A stretch of 64,000 bases of DNA, from the NCBI GenBank assembly GCA_900541695.1, contig UQKL01000011.1, forward strand, positions 16,896 to 80,895. Reading direction: 5' to 3'. The notes beneath the pieces were generated by a model. It was not told the origin of the DNA, searched no databases, and saw nothing but the letters and a program-made list of their open reading frames with translations. Source of the DNA: an uncultured Collinsella sp. GTDB lineage: Bacteria; Actinomycetota; Coriobacteriia; Coriobacteriales; Coriobacteriaceae. Below are positions 63,819 to 64,000 of this stretch, piece by piece (position 1 is the stretch's first letter; each line of letters begins with the position of its first letter). The translations under genes and the position numbers were made by a program.

Positions 63819-63853
63819 TTGCACAGTGCGAGTATTATTGCACACCGTGTGTA
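63819..63853 (-). promoter_or_regulatory. TetR operator pair and promoter region
   Basis: Two related palindromes, TTGCACAGTGCGA (63819-63831) and TGCACACCGTGTGTA (63839-63853), flank a TAATAC-like -10 element. They are spaced about two helical turns apart, as expected for TetR autoregulation. Confidence 0.55.
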
Positions 63854-63910
63854 TCAACACGTAAAGGCAATATTTAGATTGTGGCAAAGGGACTGTCTTT
63901 TTGTCACATT

Positions 63911-63999
63911 AGGTTGCGCTCAGGGTTGATTTTCAATCTCAACGCAACAGCCTGAACGGGCCCCGCGTTTCCGCAGCTAGCGCAACGCGGAAATAGCCC
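63911..63999. repeat. Hairpins at the window edge
   Basis: GTTGCG/CGCAAC around 63913-63948 and TTTCCGC/GCGGAAA at 63968-63993 enclosed by GGGC/GCCC are two adjoining hairpins upstream of the TetR gene. Their full extent may go beyond the window. Confidence 0.45.
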
Positions 64000-64000
64000 C

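Overview
The window looks like a high-G+C, Gram-positive gut actinobacterium of the class Coriobacteriia, most probably Collinsella or a close relative. This rests on overall base composition, an actinobacterial/Firmicutes-like gene mix (ClpC, a Veg homologue, AmaP-DUF2273-Asp23, an ECF transporter, a sortase-type surface anchor, a giant 2-hydroxyacyl-CoA dehydratase activator-like protein) and the style of the intergenic repeats. It is ordinary chromosome: no rRNA, CRISPR array, prophage or insertion-sequence transposase was found. Most genes are on the minus strand.

Layout. 1-4,010: disA (partial), mntP, pepD and a RelB/PIN toxin-antitoxin pair. 4,029-9,331: clpC, a DUF2798 membrane protein and a ThrE-type exporter. 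9,721-19,594: housekeeping genes (lysS with a fused tRNA-binding domain, greA, tatA, tRNA-Pro, ispE, veg, dtd, rdgB, rph, murI, a HAD phosphatase, a MurE-type ligase). 19,728-22,689: a probable small RNA, asnB, tRNA-Val and about 700 bases of repeats. 22,690-27,579: the arginine cluster argC-argJ-argB-argD. 27,837-32,301: two PNPOx-like proteins and a riboflavin-type ECF transporter under an FMN riboswitch. 32,544-34,571: groES-groEL. 35,066-44,875: an amidohydrolase, an M20 peptidase, zinc-ribbon membrane proteins, a YitT protein, the Asp23/AmaP envelope-stress cluster and yebC. 45,054-52,087: a large DUF6020-like membrane protein, lgt, a NifU-type scaffold, dCMP deaminase, coaX and an OPT transporter. 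52,288-57,786: a 1,158-residue coiled-coil/CAP surface protein, a DUF389 protein and a small anchored protein. 58,268-63,787: a 1,598-residue double-ATPase activator protein under a TetR regulator.

The most unusual material is not in the genes. Several unrelated families of hairpin repeats touch or lie within a few bases of stop codons and share a loop resembling GGGACAGG. Four large fold-back elements of roughly 100-220 bases lie between operons without a transposase. A tRNA-Val 3' end is duplicated beside a hairpin-rich repeat. The surface protein carries a run of nine G near its N-terminus that could switch its expression by slippage. A 15-base palindromic sequence upstream of this gene is also found upstream of a zinc-ribbon membrane protein gene.

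All calls were made by reading the sequence; no database search was run.
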